From assembly GCA_949297645.1 (NCBI GenBank), contig CASFUJ010000003.1, positions 1-40,925 on the forward strand: a stretch of DNA of 40,925 bases, in the 5' to 3' direction. Within the stretch, counting starts at the first letter, position 1, and each line of letters opens with the position of its first letter. The DNA is from an uncultured Desulfovibrionaceae bacterium (lineage in GTDB: Bacteria; Desulfobacterota; Desulfovibrionia; Desulfovibrionales; Desulfovibrionaceae). This document shows positions 25,311 through 32,266 of this stretch, in pieces. The notes under the pieces were generated by a model that was given only the letters and a program-made list of their open reading frames with translations, searched no databases and was not told the origin of the DNA. The position numbers and the translations under genes were made by a program.

Positions 25311-25399
25311 GGCTGCGGCTCCGTTGAGGGGGGGGAGGCGAGCAGGGCGCACAGCGCCGCGGCTCCGCACACTGCCGCCCGTTTGAAGAAAAGATGCAT
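25311..25399 (-). pseudogene. ggt signal-peptide start, out of frame with the enzyme
   Basis: An ATG at 25399 has GGGAG 5 bases upstream and encodes MHLFFKRAAVCGAAALCALL followed by ASPP, a textbook Sec signal peptide. In the sequence as given, the reading then runs into SerThrGluPro in the wrong frame. One extra C in the C8 tract (C9), or two fewer (C6), would join it exactly to the enzyme frame, giving ASPPLNGAAA just before METPSY with a good AAA cleavage site. The frame break is therefore confined to the homopolymer. Confidence 0.8.
25328..25335 (-). repeat. C8 homopolymer tract at the ggt signal-peptide junction
   Basis: Eight Gs on the plus strand, read as C8 by ggt. Poly-C/poly-G tracts of this length are classic sites of slipped-strand mispairing. 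Here the tract length decides whether the signal peptide is fused to the enzyme. Confidence 0.85.
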
Positions 25400-25588
25400 G
25401 CGTGCTCCCAGAGTAGAGTGTTATGGGATTTTGTCCATTCCCGTTCGGCGCATGATGCTCTGCATGTTTTGTGCCGGAGCATGTTCTTGAGTTTTGACAA
25501 CAGGTTGAATAACAATGTTTTTTTGAAGAACCGCGGCATGGATTTTTTTTGTTTCAACCGGCGTTGCAGAACACGACCGGGCGAAACG

Positions 25589-25625
25589 GAAAAAGCCTGC
25601 CGGGGGAGCTTCCGGAGGCTTTTTC
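25589..25625. terminator. Bidirectional terminator-like hairpin upstream of ggt
   Basis: GAAAAAGCCT (25589-25598) pairs with AGGCTTTTTC (25616-25625). CCGG/CCGG (25600-25603/25612-25615) extends the stem inside, with one bulged G and an 8-base loop. T-runs occur on both strands. It lies 190 bases upstream of the ggt start and past the topA terminator, so it may be a second barrier to topA read-through. Confidence 0.7.
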
Positions 25626-25751
25626 ACGCCACGGCATGAGACGCCGGAAACGGTTGTCCCGTCCGGACCGGGAGAAAGGCGGTGGAAAGAGGATGGCGGC
25701 AGATGAAAGCCGTGCGGGGCCTAAAAGATGGAGAAGGCGATGATGAGCGAC

Positions 25752-25779
25752 AAAAAAGCCCGGAGCATGGTCTCCGGGC
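25752..25779 (-). terminator. Rho-independent terminator of topA
   Basis: On the minus strand GCCCGGAG and CTCCGGGC form a perfect 8-bp stem (25772-25779 with 25758-25765) around a 6-base loop, followed by six Ts (25757-25752). It lies 16 bases past the topA stop. Confidence 0.93.
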
Positions 25780-25794
25780 CTTTGTCAAAACGTT

Positions 25795-28107
25795 TCAGCT
25801 CTGCTGCTCATCCAGTTCCCTGGTGTACCGGCATTTGGGATTGGGGCAGGCTATGTGACGGCCGCGCGCCCGGGTGGTCTTGATGACCAGAATGGGAGAC
25901 TGGCATTCGGGGCAGGTTTCGGCCACGGGCCAGTCCCACACGGCGTAGTCGCACTGGGGGTACTGGTCGCAGGAGTAGAACAGCTTGCCCTTGCGGGAGC
26001 TTTTTTCCACCAGCGTTCCCTTGCCGCACTTGGGGCAGGCCACGCCCGTGGAGAAGGGGGCGGCGTAGTCGCATTCGGGATATCTGGAGCAGCTCAGAAA
26101 ACGGCTGCCCGTACGCGCCTGCTTGAGGATGACGTCTCCGCCGCACTTGGGGCAGGTGCCTACTTTTTTGTGTTCCTCCTTCGGCCGTTCCTGCGGGATG
26201 ATCTGTCCCTTTTCATCGCGGGTGAAGTTGGTGGTGTAGCGGCACTCGGGATAGCCTGTGCAGGCCAGAAATTCTCCGCTCTTGCCGAACTTCACCACCA
26301 GAGGCTTGCCGCATTCCGGACATGGCACGTTTGTGGTGAGTCCGCCCTTGACGGGAGCCATGTTCTTGGCCGCGGCTTCCAGCGTGGGATTGAACTCTCT
26401 GGAAAAGTCCTTCATGAGTTCCACCCAGCCGAGCTTGCCTTCGGCCACCTTGTCGAGGTTGTCCTCCATACCGGCGGTGAAGCCTACGTCCATGAGACGG
26501 ACGAAATGGTCGCGCAGCTGGGAGCACACCACCTTGCCGAGGTCGGTGGGAATGAAGTGCTTGTCTTCCAGACGTACATATTCCCTGTCCTGAATGGTGG
26601 AGATGATGGTGGCATAGGTGGAGGGGCGGCCTATGCCTTTCTCTTCCAGCTCCCGCACCAGCGACGCTTCGGTGTAGCGCGGCGCGGGCTGCGTGAACTT
26701 CTGCTCCTTTTCCAGCTTCTGCAGCGTGACGACCTCGCCTTCATGAAGGGGCGGAAGCGTGCTTTCCTCTTCGTCCACCGAGCGGGGCATGACGGCGAGA
26801 AAGCCCGGGAAAAGCAGCCTTTCCCCCTTGGCCTTCCACTGGCCGGGGCCGCAGGTCAGGGTGACGGACGTGTCGTGATAGGTGGCGGCCGCCATCTGTG
26901 AGGCGACGAAACGGCACCAGATGAGATTGTAGAGACGGTATTGGTCGGGCGTGAGAAAATCCTTCACATCCTGCGGCGTCAGGGTGACGTCCACGGGGCG
27001 TATGGCTTCGTGGGCGTCCTGTGCGGAAGTCTTGCCCTTGAAGGAGCGGCCCTTGCCGCCGGGGGCCATGTAATCCCTGCCGAAACGCTGCTCCACATAG
27101 TCTGCCGCGCTTTTCTTTGCCTCGTCGGCAATACGCACGGAGTCGGTACGCATGTAGGTGATGAGAGCCGTGGTGCCCTTTTCGCCGAGTTCAATGCCTT
27201 CGTACAGGCGCTGGGCCGTGGCCATGGTACGCTTGGAGGTGAAGCCTATCCGCTGGTTGGCCGTCTGCTGCAGTGTGGAGGTGGTGAAGGGCGGCAGCGG
27301 GCTGCGCGAGCGTTCCTTCTCTTCCACCTGCGAGACTACGAAGGGCTGTCCCGCCATGGCCTGTTCCATGGCGTCGGCAGCGGCTTTGCTGGCGATGAGT
27401 ATCTTGCGGCTGCTCTTGCCTTCCGCATCCTCACCGGAAAGTTCCCGCAATTTTTTGGCGAACCCCGTTTCTATTTTTGCCAGTTCCGCCTTGAAGGGCG
27501 GGGGAGTGGCTCCGGCAAGCAGTGCGCGGAAGGTCCAGAATTCCTCGGGCACGAAGGCGAGGCGTTCCTCCTCGCGCTCCACGATGAGCCTGAGCGCCAC
27601 CGACTGCACGCGTCCGGCGGAAATGCCGCGCTTCACGGTTTTCCAGAGAAGGGGGGAAATTTTGTAGCCCACAAGGCGGTCGAGCACGCGGCGGGCCTGC
27701 TGTGCGTCGAAGAGGTCGGGATTGATGTCGTGAGGGTTGTCCAGCGCGTTCTTCACGGCCCGGGCCGTGATTTCGTTGAACTGGATGCGCTTGATGTTCT
27801 TCGCCTTGTTCTTGATGACTTCGGCGATGTGCCAGGCTATGGCCTCGCCCTCACGGTCGGGGTCGGGCGCGAGATACACGGTATCGGCCTTGGATGCGGC
27901 GTCCTGCAGATCGCGGACCACCTTTTCCTTGCCTTTGATGATTTCATAGTGGGGGGCAAAGTCGTGGGCTTCATCCACGCCGATTTCCCGGGTGGGCAGG
28001 TCGCGGATGTGGCCGACGCTGGCCTGCACCATGTATTTGCTGCCCAGAAATTTCTTGATGGTTTTCACCTTGGCCGGCGATTCCACAATAATGAGGTCTT
28101 TGCCCAT
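25795..28107 (-). CDS. topA: DNA topoisomerase I
   Basis: A 770-residue type IA topoisomerase that relaxes negative supercoils. The Toprim domain starts with DLIIVESPAKVKTIKKFLG (4-22) and has the acidic DPDREGEA (82-89). The catalytic tyrosine is Y318 in ITYMRTDSVRI (E. coli Tyr319). The C-terminal 180 residues carry four zinc ribbons of the C-P-x-C ... C-x(4-5)-C type (from CPECGKPLV near 590 to CPECQSPIL ... CPNPKC at the end). Length and domain order are normal. The start ATG at 28107 is where similarity begins; its Shine-Dalgarno is weak (GAGCG). It lies 233 bases after the radical SAM gene on the same strand. Confidence 0.96.
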   Translation of the reverse strand: MGKDLIIVESPAKVKTIKKFLGSKYMVQASVGHIRDLPTREIGVDEAHDFAPHYEIIKGKEKVVRDLQDAASKADTVYLAPDPDREGEAIAWHIAEVIKNKAKNIKRIQFNEITARAVKNALDNPHDINPDLFDAQQARRVLDRLVGYKISPLLWKTVKRGISAGRVQSVALRLIVEREEERLAFVPEEFWTFRALLAGATPPPFKAELAKIETGFAKKLRELSGEDAEGKSSRKILIASKAAADAMEQAMAGQPFVVSQVEEKERSRSPLPPFTTSTLQQTANQRIGFTSKRTMATAQRLYEGIELGEKGTTALITYMRTDSVRIADEAKKSAADYVEQRFGRDYMAPGGKGRSFKGKTSAQDAHEAIRPVDVTLTPQDVKDFLTPDQYRLYNLIWCRFVASQMAAATYHDTSVTLTCGPGQWKAKGERLLFPGFLAVMPRSVDEEESTLPPLHEGEVVTLQKLEKEQKFTQPAPRYTEASLVRELEEKGIGRPSTYATIISTIQDREYVRLEDKHFIPTDLGKVVCSQLRDHFVRLMDVGFTAGMEDNLDKVAEGKLGWVELMKDFSREFNPTLEAAAKNMAPVKGGLTTNVPCPECGKPLVVKFGKSGEFLACTGYPECRYTTNFTRDEKGQIIPQERPKEEHKKVGTCPKCGGDVILKQARTGSRFLSCSRYPECDYAAPFSTGVACPKCGKGTLVEKSSRKGKLFYSCDQYPQCDYAVWDWPVAETCPECQSPILVIKTTRARGRHIACPNPKCRYTRELDEQQS

Positions 28108-28340
28108 ATATCGCTCGCAAATAGGAATTTGGTAGGGAGGCGGCGCCTTCCCGTCGTCAAGGAACATACGTCAAAAGGGGGGAGCGTCAAGCCCCGGAAG
28201 GATAAAATACGCCATTTGCCGGGCAAAGACGTTCATTCCGGCATGCGGAAGACGGACGGATGCGTCGGTGCGGAGGAAAAGACGCTTCTTCATGCGCTTC
28301 GCCGGGGGAAGCGTGCACCGGCATGCCGTTCCCCGTGCGC

Positions 28341-29411
28341 TCAGCAAAGCTCCGCTTCGGCCGCGTGTTTGTCGAAGTGCAGGCGCTCTGGTCCCAGACG
28401 AAGCGCAAGCCAGCGTTCTTTCAGCGCTCCACGGTCGCCGTACAGAAATCCCTGGCAGAAGGCGGGAAGCGTCAGGCGTTCCGGTTCCCTTCCGAGCTTG
28501 TTCAGGGCGTCTTCTGCGGCAAGAAGCAGCGCCTCCGCCTGTATGAGGGCGCCGAGCGCCGGATGACGCGGCCCGGCGAGCAGCGCAGCATCGAAGGCGG
28601 GCTCCGGAGCCACGGCCAGCCGTATGACGGGCACGCGGGCCTGCCAGGCCAGCTTGAGCGCCTGCCCCAGCGTGCGGACGGTTTCTTCCAGCGTCCACGG
28701 CCGGAAGGCGCCTTCCCGGAACCAGCGGGCGAGCACCGTGCCTTCGGGGACGAGACAGGGGTAGAAGCGCAGGCAGGAAGGTCTGAGCGCAAGGGCCCTG
28801 CGCACGTCGGAGAGAAAGACGTCGGGAGTACTTCCCGGCATGCCGGGAAGTAGCTGTATGCCGAGTTCAAGCCCGACTTCAAGCACGGCCCGGCAGCCGT
28901 TCTCGGCCGTCCGACCTGAGTAGCCGCGCCGGGAAAGGACGAGCGCGTTGTCGTCAAAGCTCTGGATACCGAGTTCCACGAGACTTACGTCGGCGCAGAG
29001 GAGCTGTCTCAGTACGTCCGGCCCGAGCGCGTCGGGTCTGGTGGAGCATCGGGCATGGGTGATGCGCCCTTCCTCGCGCAGACGCGACAGCAGTTCAAGA
29101 CAGGCGGAACGCTCCTTTGCGGGCAGGGCCGTGAAGGTTCCGCCGTAGAAGGCCAGTTCCCTCGAGTCGTCCGGCCCGCATGCGGACAGGTTTTTCAGCC
29201 GTTTTTGCGTTCCGGCGAGGATGGTATGTATGTCCGGCGAGGCACAAGTGCCGGTCTGCTTATCCTGCGCGCAATAGACACACTGTCCGGGGCATCCAAG
29301 AAAAGGAAGAAAAACCGGATAGATGTGTTTCGCTCTGCGTTCTTTTGTTCCAACGGGGAAACACACGTTCCCGGGAACGTCGGGGAAGGTGGAATCGTGA
29401 GAATACGGCAT
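28341..29411 (-). CDS. Elp3-like radical SAM protein
   Basis: A 356-residue radical S-adenosylmethionine protein. KHIYPVFLPFLGC leads into the 4Fe-4S motif C40-x3-C44-x2-C47 (CPGQCVYC). ELAFYGGTFTALP then matches the GGT(F/P)T SAM-contact segment, and VELGIQSFDDNAL and QLLPGMPGSTPD match the later barrel strands of the Elp3/MiaB-like (B12-independent) branch. There is no acetyltransferase domain, so it is not a full Elp3. Its substrate is unknown; uncharacterised stand-alone members are common in anaerobes. The start ATG at 29411 has GAGG 7 bases upstream. It precedes topA and is divergent from the HIT gene. Confidence 0.85.
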   Translation of the reverse strand: MPYSHDSTFPDVPGNVCFPVGTKERRAKHIYPVFLPFLGCPGQCVYCAQDKQTGTCASPDIHTILAGTQKRLKNLSACGPDDSRELAFYGGTFTALPAKERSACLELLSRLREEGRITHARCSTRPDALGPDVLRQLLCADVSLVELGIQSFDDNALVLSRRGYSGRTAENGCRAVLEVGLELGIQLLPGMPGSTPDVFLSDVRRALALRPSCLRFYPCLVPEGTVLARWFREGAFRPWTLEETVRTLGQALKLAWQARVPVIRLAVAPEPAFDAALLAGPRHPALGALIQAEALLLAAEDALNKLGREPERLTLPAFCQGFLYGDRGALKERWLALRLGPERLHFDKHAAEAELC

Positions 29412-29435
29412 TTTTGCGCCTCTGGAGAAAAGCTC

Positions 29436-29464
29436 TTGATGTTCTAATCGCTTGCGCTTAGGAT
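29436..29464 (+). promoter_or_regulatory. Candidate sigma70 promoter of HIT-HU genes
   Basis: TTGATG (29436-29441), a 17-base spacer and TAGGAT (29459-29464). Each hexamer matches 4 of 6 consensus bases. It lies 56 bases upstream of the HIT start in the divergent intergenic region. Confidence 0.4.
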
Positions 29465-29519
29465 GACAAGGTATCCCCCGCGTTTAAAAAACACGGGAGG
29501 CTCTGGAGGTCGTACTGTT

Positions 29520-29942
29520 ATGGCTGAAGAAAAATGTATTTTCTGTCTCATCGCCGGCGGAGACATCCCCTGCGCGAAGGTATATGAGGACGAAGAAGTT
29601 CTTGCATTCCTTGACCTTTCTCCCGCCCGTCCCGGTCACACGCTGGTCATTCCCAAGGCGCATTACAAGGATATGCTGGAAGTTCCGGTGTCCCTTGCGC
29701 CTGCGGTGTTTTCCGCGCTGAAGAAGGTGGGAGCGGCCGTTGTGAAGGCTACCGGAGCGAGCGGATTCAATATTATGCAGAATAACGGTCTGTCTGCCGG
29801 ACAGACCATGTTTCATATACACTGGCATATCATCCCCCGCGAAGAAGGGGACGGCCTCGGCGCCTGGGAGCAGGGGAAGTATCCCGACGCAGCGGCCATG
29901 CAGGAGATGGCTGCCAGGGTGGCCTCGTATCTGGAAAAGTAA
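29520..29942 (+). CDS. HIT-family (histidine triad) hydrolase
   Basis: A 140-residue protein of the Hint/HinT branch, which hydrolyses nucleoside phosphoramidates and aminoacyl-adenylates. The triad H99-x-H101-x-H103 (HIHWHIIP) is complete. The N-terminal CIFC (6-9) suggests zinc binding, as in many bacterial members. The start ATG at 29520 follows GGAGG by about 10 bases and fits family length; an upstream in-frame start at 29463 adds unrelated residues. It is co-oriented with the HU-like gene 31 bases downstream. Confidence 0.93.
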   Translation: MAEEKCIFCLIAGGDIPCAKVYEDEEVLAFLDLSPARPGHTLVIPKAHYKDMLEVPVSLAPAVFSALKKVGAAVVKATGASGFNIMQNNGLSAGQTMFHIHWHIIPREEGDGLGAWEQGKYPDAAAMQEMAARVASYLEK

Positions 29943-29973
29943 TCCGTCTCAGGAAAGAGTGGCAGGAGGAAAG

Positions 29974-30279
29974 ATGAATAAGGCTCTTACCAAGGCAGAC
30001 ATTGTGGAAGCGGTGTACAATGACAAGAATCTTGGGCGTAACCGTGCAGAAGTAAAGAATATCGTTGAAAATTTGCTGCTTCTCATGAAGCAGGCCATTA
30101 AAAAGGACGATGCGCTTCTCATCAGCGGTTTCGGCAAGTTCGAAGCCTATGACAAGAATGCCCGCAAGGGGCGCAATCCCCAGACCGACGAGTCCATCAC
30201 CCTGCCTCCGCGCAAGGTCGTGGTGTTCCGCCTCTCCCGCAAGTTCCGTATGGAGCTCAACGGCGGCGAAGAAGCCTAG
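29974..30279 (+). CDS. HU/IHF-family DNA-binding protein
   Basis: A 101-residue nucleoid protein. LLISGFGKFEAYDKNARKGRNPQT is the family signature covering the beta-arm, and RKVVVFRLSRKFRMELN the C-terminal segment. It is somewhat longer than HU (90) and closer to IHF-alpha length, but nothing decides between HU and IHF. ATG 29974 has GGAGGA about 5 bases upstream. It probably shares a transcript with the HIT gene and ends at the very strong hairpin at 30293-30337. Confidence 0.93.
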   Translation: MNKALTKADIVEAVYNDKNLGRNRAEVKNIVENLLLLMKQAIKKDDALLISGFGKFEAYDKNARKGRNPQTDESITLPPRKVVVFRLSRKFRMELNGGEEA

Positions 30280-30292
30280 ACAAGCAGGTTTT

Positions 30293-30337
30293 GCAGACAA
30301 AGAAAAAGGGCCCATGAGGCCCTTTTTCTTTGTCTGC
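30293..30337. terminator. 20-bp perfect-stem terminator after the HU-like gene
   Basis: Arms 30293-30312 and 30318-30337 are perfectly complementary over 20 bases with a 5-base loop (CATGA). The centre is GGGCC/GGCCC flanked by AAAAA/TTTTT and CTTTGTCT. It starts 13 bases past the stop and is unusually long for a terminator. Confidence 0.93.
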
Positions 30338-30474
30338 CTGTGTTCCGGAAGGGGGGAGGTATGCCGCCCGTCTTCTGTACTCCCCCTTTTTTTTGCGTTA
30401 TAGAGGGGCGTGTCCGCCGGTTTTTTGCCGCGTCGGCAAATCCTGGCCCTGCCGCCAGACTGTGAGAGGATAGC

Positions 30475-31425
30475 ATGTCAGTTCCCGTTCTCGACGCCGC
30501 CGCATGGTCGGCAAAGCTTCTGGAGCTGCCGCGCCCGGGCGCGGCGAATGTCACGGCCTTCTACGAGCATCGCATGGGAGCCATCTGCAGGGATGCGAGA
30601 TTTCTTCTGGTCCCGCTGGATGACCACATGGTGCACAGGGGGGACGCCATTTTCGAAAGTCTTTCCTTCATGGACGGGCGCATCGTGCAGCTTGACGCCC
30701 ATCTGGAGCGCATGAAGCATTCCGCCTCCGTGCTGTCGCTGGAGCCGCCATGCCCGTGGGAGGAACTGCGCGCCGTCGCGATTGAGGTGGCGAGGGCCGG
30801 GGGCTCCCGCTGGGGCGGACTCAAGGTGCTGCTCGGCCGCGGCTGCGGCGGTCTCGGCGTGGACCCCGGGGAATGCAGGGAAAGCAGTCTGTACATGGTG
30901 GCCACGAAGGGACATCCGCTGCCTGAAGCCTTCTGGCAGAAGGGGCTTACCGCGGCCAGAAGCGATATTCCCGCAAAACAGCCCTGGCTTGCGCAGATCA
31001 AGTCCACCAACTATCTTGCCAATGCGCTCATGGCCAGAGAGGCCCGCGAGAAAGGGGTGAACGTCACTTTTTCCTTCGACGAGCAGGGGTTCCTCGCCGA
31101 AGCGGCCATCGCCAACGTGGCCATGGTGGACAGGGCCGGGCGCATGCTCATGCCCGAGTTCCGTCACGCGCTTCCGGGTACCACGTCCATCCGGGCCATG
31201 GAGCTGGCAAAAGCCTTCATGCCCGTAGTTCTCACTGATATCACAGAAGAAATACTGGAACAGGCTTCCGAGATTCTGGTACTTGGTACTACATGCGAGT
31301 GCGTGGCGGTCACGCACTACAACGGCAAGCCTGTAGGCGACGGCCGTCCCGGTCCCATGGCGGACAGGCTGCGCCATCTGCTGCATGACGCTCTTGTGAC
31401 CGGAGGCGTGCCGTTCCTCGAATGA
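30475..31425 (+). CDS. Class IV PLP-dependent aminotransferase/lyase
   Basis: A 316-residue fold-type IV PLP enzyme (family of branched-chain aminotransferase, D-amino-acid aminotransferase and 4-amino-4-deoxychorismate lyase). It has DDHMVHRGDAIFES (49-62), the PLP lysine K176 in IKSTNYLANAL, EAAIANV (209-215) and LPGTTSIR (233-240). Substrate specificity within the family cannot be told; it lacks an obvious ilvE or pabC neighbour. The start ATG at 30475 has GAGAGGA about 5 bases before it. A small secreted protein gene follows 18 bases later, so the two are co-transcribed. Confidence 0.88.
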   Translation: MSVPVLDAAAWSAKLLELPRPGAANVTAFYEHRMGAICRDARFLLVPLDDHMVHRGDAIFESLSFMDGRIVQLDAHLERMKHSASVLSLEPPCPWEELRAVAIEVARAGGSRWGGLKVLLGRGCGGLGVDPGECRESSLYMVATKGHPLPEAFWQKGLTAARSDIPAKQPWLAQIKSTNYLANALMAREAREKGVNVTFSFDEQGFLAEAAIANVAMVDRAGRMLMPEFRHALPGTTSIRAMELAKAFMPVVLTDITEEILEQASEILVLGTTCECVAVTHYNGKPVGDGRPGPMADRLRHLLHDALVTGGVPFLE

Positions 31426-31443
31426 TCAACAAGTGAGGAACTC

Positions 31444-31866
31444 ATGCGCATCAAAACTCTGTTCACCGGTTTCTGCTGTGGTATTCTCCTGGCTCCCGCG
31501 CTGGCTTTTGCCGCCGACACCGCGCCCAAGGCGAAACAGACCGTGGCCGATACCCCCTTCGTCATCGTGGCTCCCAGCGAGGAAATCGTGGTCACCTTCC
31601 CCCTGTTTCTGGTGGAACGCGGCGTGGTGGACACGGTGGATATGAAGAACGGCACCTTTACCCTCAAGGACAAGGAAGGCGAAGTTTCCACCATCAAGGT
31701 GACGGACAACACGCTGATTGAAAACGTGTATGTCGATATCTTCACCTGGGAAACCAAGAAGGGCATCGCCGACCTGAAGAAGGGCGACAAGGTCCGCGCC
31801 CGCGTCTTCCCCGGAGATGAAGGCGAACCTTCCACGGCCATTTCTCTGGATGTGTACAAGTTCTAG
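31444..31866 (+). CDS. Small periplasmic protein of unknown function
   Basis: A 140-residue protein I do not recognise. Residues 1-23 form a Sec signal peptide (cleavage after AFA). The mature part looks beta-rich with alternating hydrophobic residues: VDTVDMKNGTFTLKDKEGEV, TIKVTDNTLIENVYVD, and LKKGDKVRARVFPGDEG. The pattern NGTFTLKDKEG ... D.T....... LKKGDKV.. resembles small OB/DUF5666-like beta-barrel proteins, but this is only an impression. GAGGAAC lies before ATG 31444. It follows the class IV aminotransferase by 18 bases. Confidence 0.8.
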   Translation: MRIKTLFTGFCCGILLAPALAFAADTAPKAKQTVADTPFVIVAPSEEIVVTFPLFLVERGVVDTVDMKNGTFTLKDKEGEVSTIKVTDNTLIENVYVDIFTWETKKGIADLKKGDKVRARVFPGDEGEPSTAISLDVYKF

Positions 31867-32266
31867 CTCCTGACAGGGCGTTTTCGCCACACGTCACGAG
31901 GCCGGTACCGTTCCGTTTCCGCGGGCGGCCCGGCCTTTTTTCGGAGGAAAAACGGAGCCGGGAACCGTCGAAAGCGCGTTTCGACCACGCGTAGTGGCCG
32001 CGCGTCCGGAAAGGTTGCGCGGCGGCTCGCAGTGCGCGGGGCGACCGTCTTTGTAAGCGGATTCATTCGCGGAGCAGAAAAGGCGTGGCGTATGTCGTGC
32101 TTTCGGATGCGTCTTTTTTCGCCGCAAACAGGCCAGGCTCCGCGTTGGTCCGTTTTCCTGCATCTCTGCGGCCGCGAACGGTCAGGATGCGCGTGGCGCG
32201 CTGTGTCCTCAAGGAAATTTTTCCGGGCGTCTTCCGTTCTGCGCGAAGGCGCATTTGACGGCTGTT
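31867..32266. other. Intergenic region between secreted protein and priA
   Basis: A 400-base region between convergent genes. The element at 31900-31941 is the likely plus-strand terminator. A further hairpin, GCCGCGC (31997-32003) with GCGCGGC (32017-32023), has no T-run. No gene is supported. Confidence 0.5.
31900..31941 (+). terminator. Probable terminator after the small periplasmic protein gene
   Basis: GGCCGG (31900-31905) pairs with CCGGCC (31930-31935) and is followed by six Ts. The enclosed loop is long (24 bases) but can fold further (CCG 31908-31910 with CGG 31922-31924). Confidence 0.5.

Larger units (their letters stand above)
25400..25794. other. Intergenic region ggt-topA
   Basis: A 395-base region, AT-rich at 25430-25560, where the ggt promoter should lie; I could not assign a convincing promoter pair. 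It also holds two terminators, at 25589-25625 and 25752-25779. No gene is supported. Confidence 0.5.

Noticed and set aside
25494-25499. TTGACA hexamer on the plus strand upstream of ggt
   Set aside because: No -10 element at 16-18 bases and no plus-strand gene downstream.
31997-32023. GC hairpin downstream of the small periplasmic protein gene
   Set aside because: It has a 7-bp stem with a 13-base loop and no T-run; not supportable as a terminator or regulatory element.
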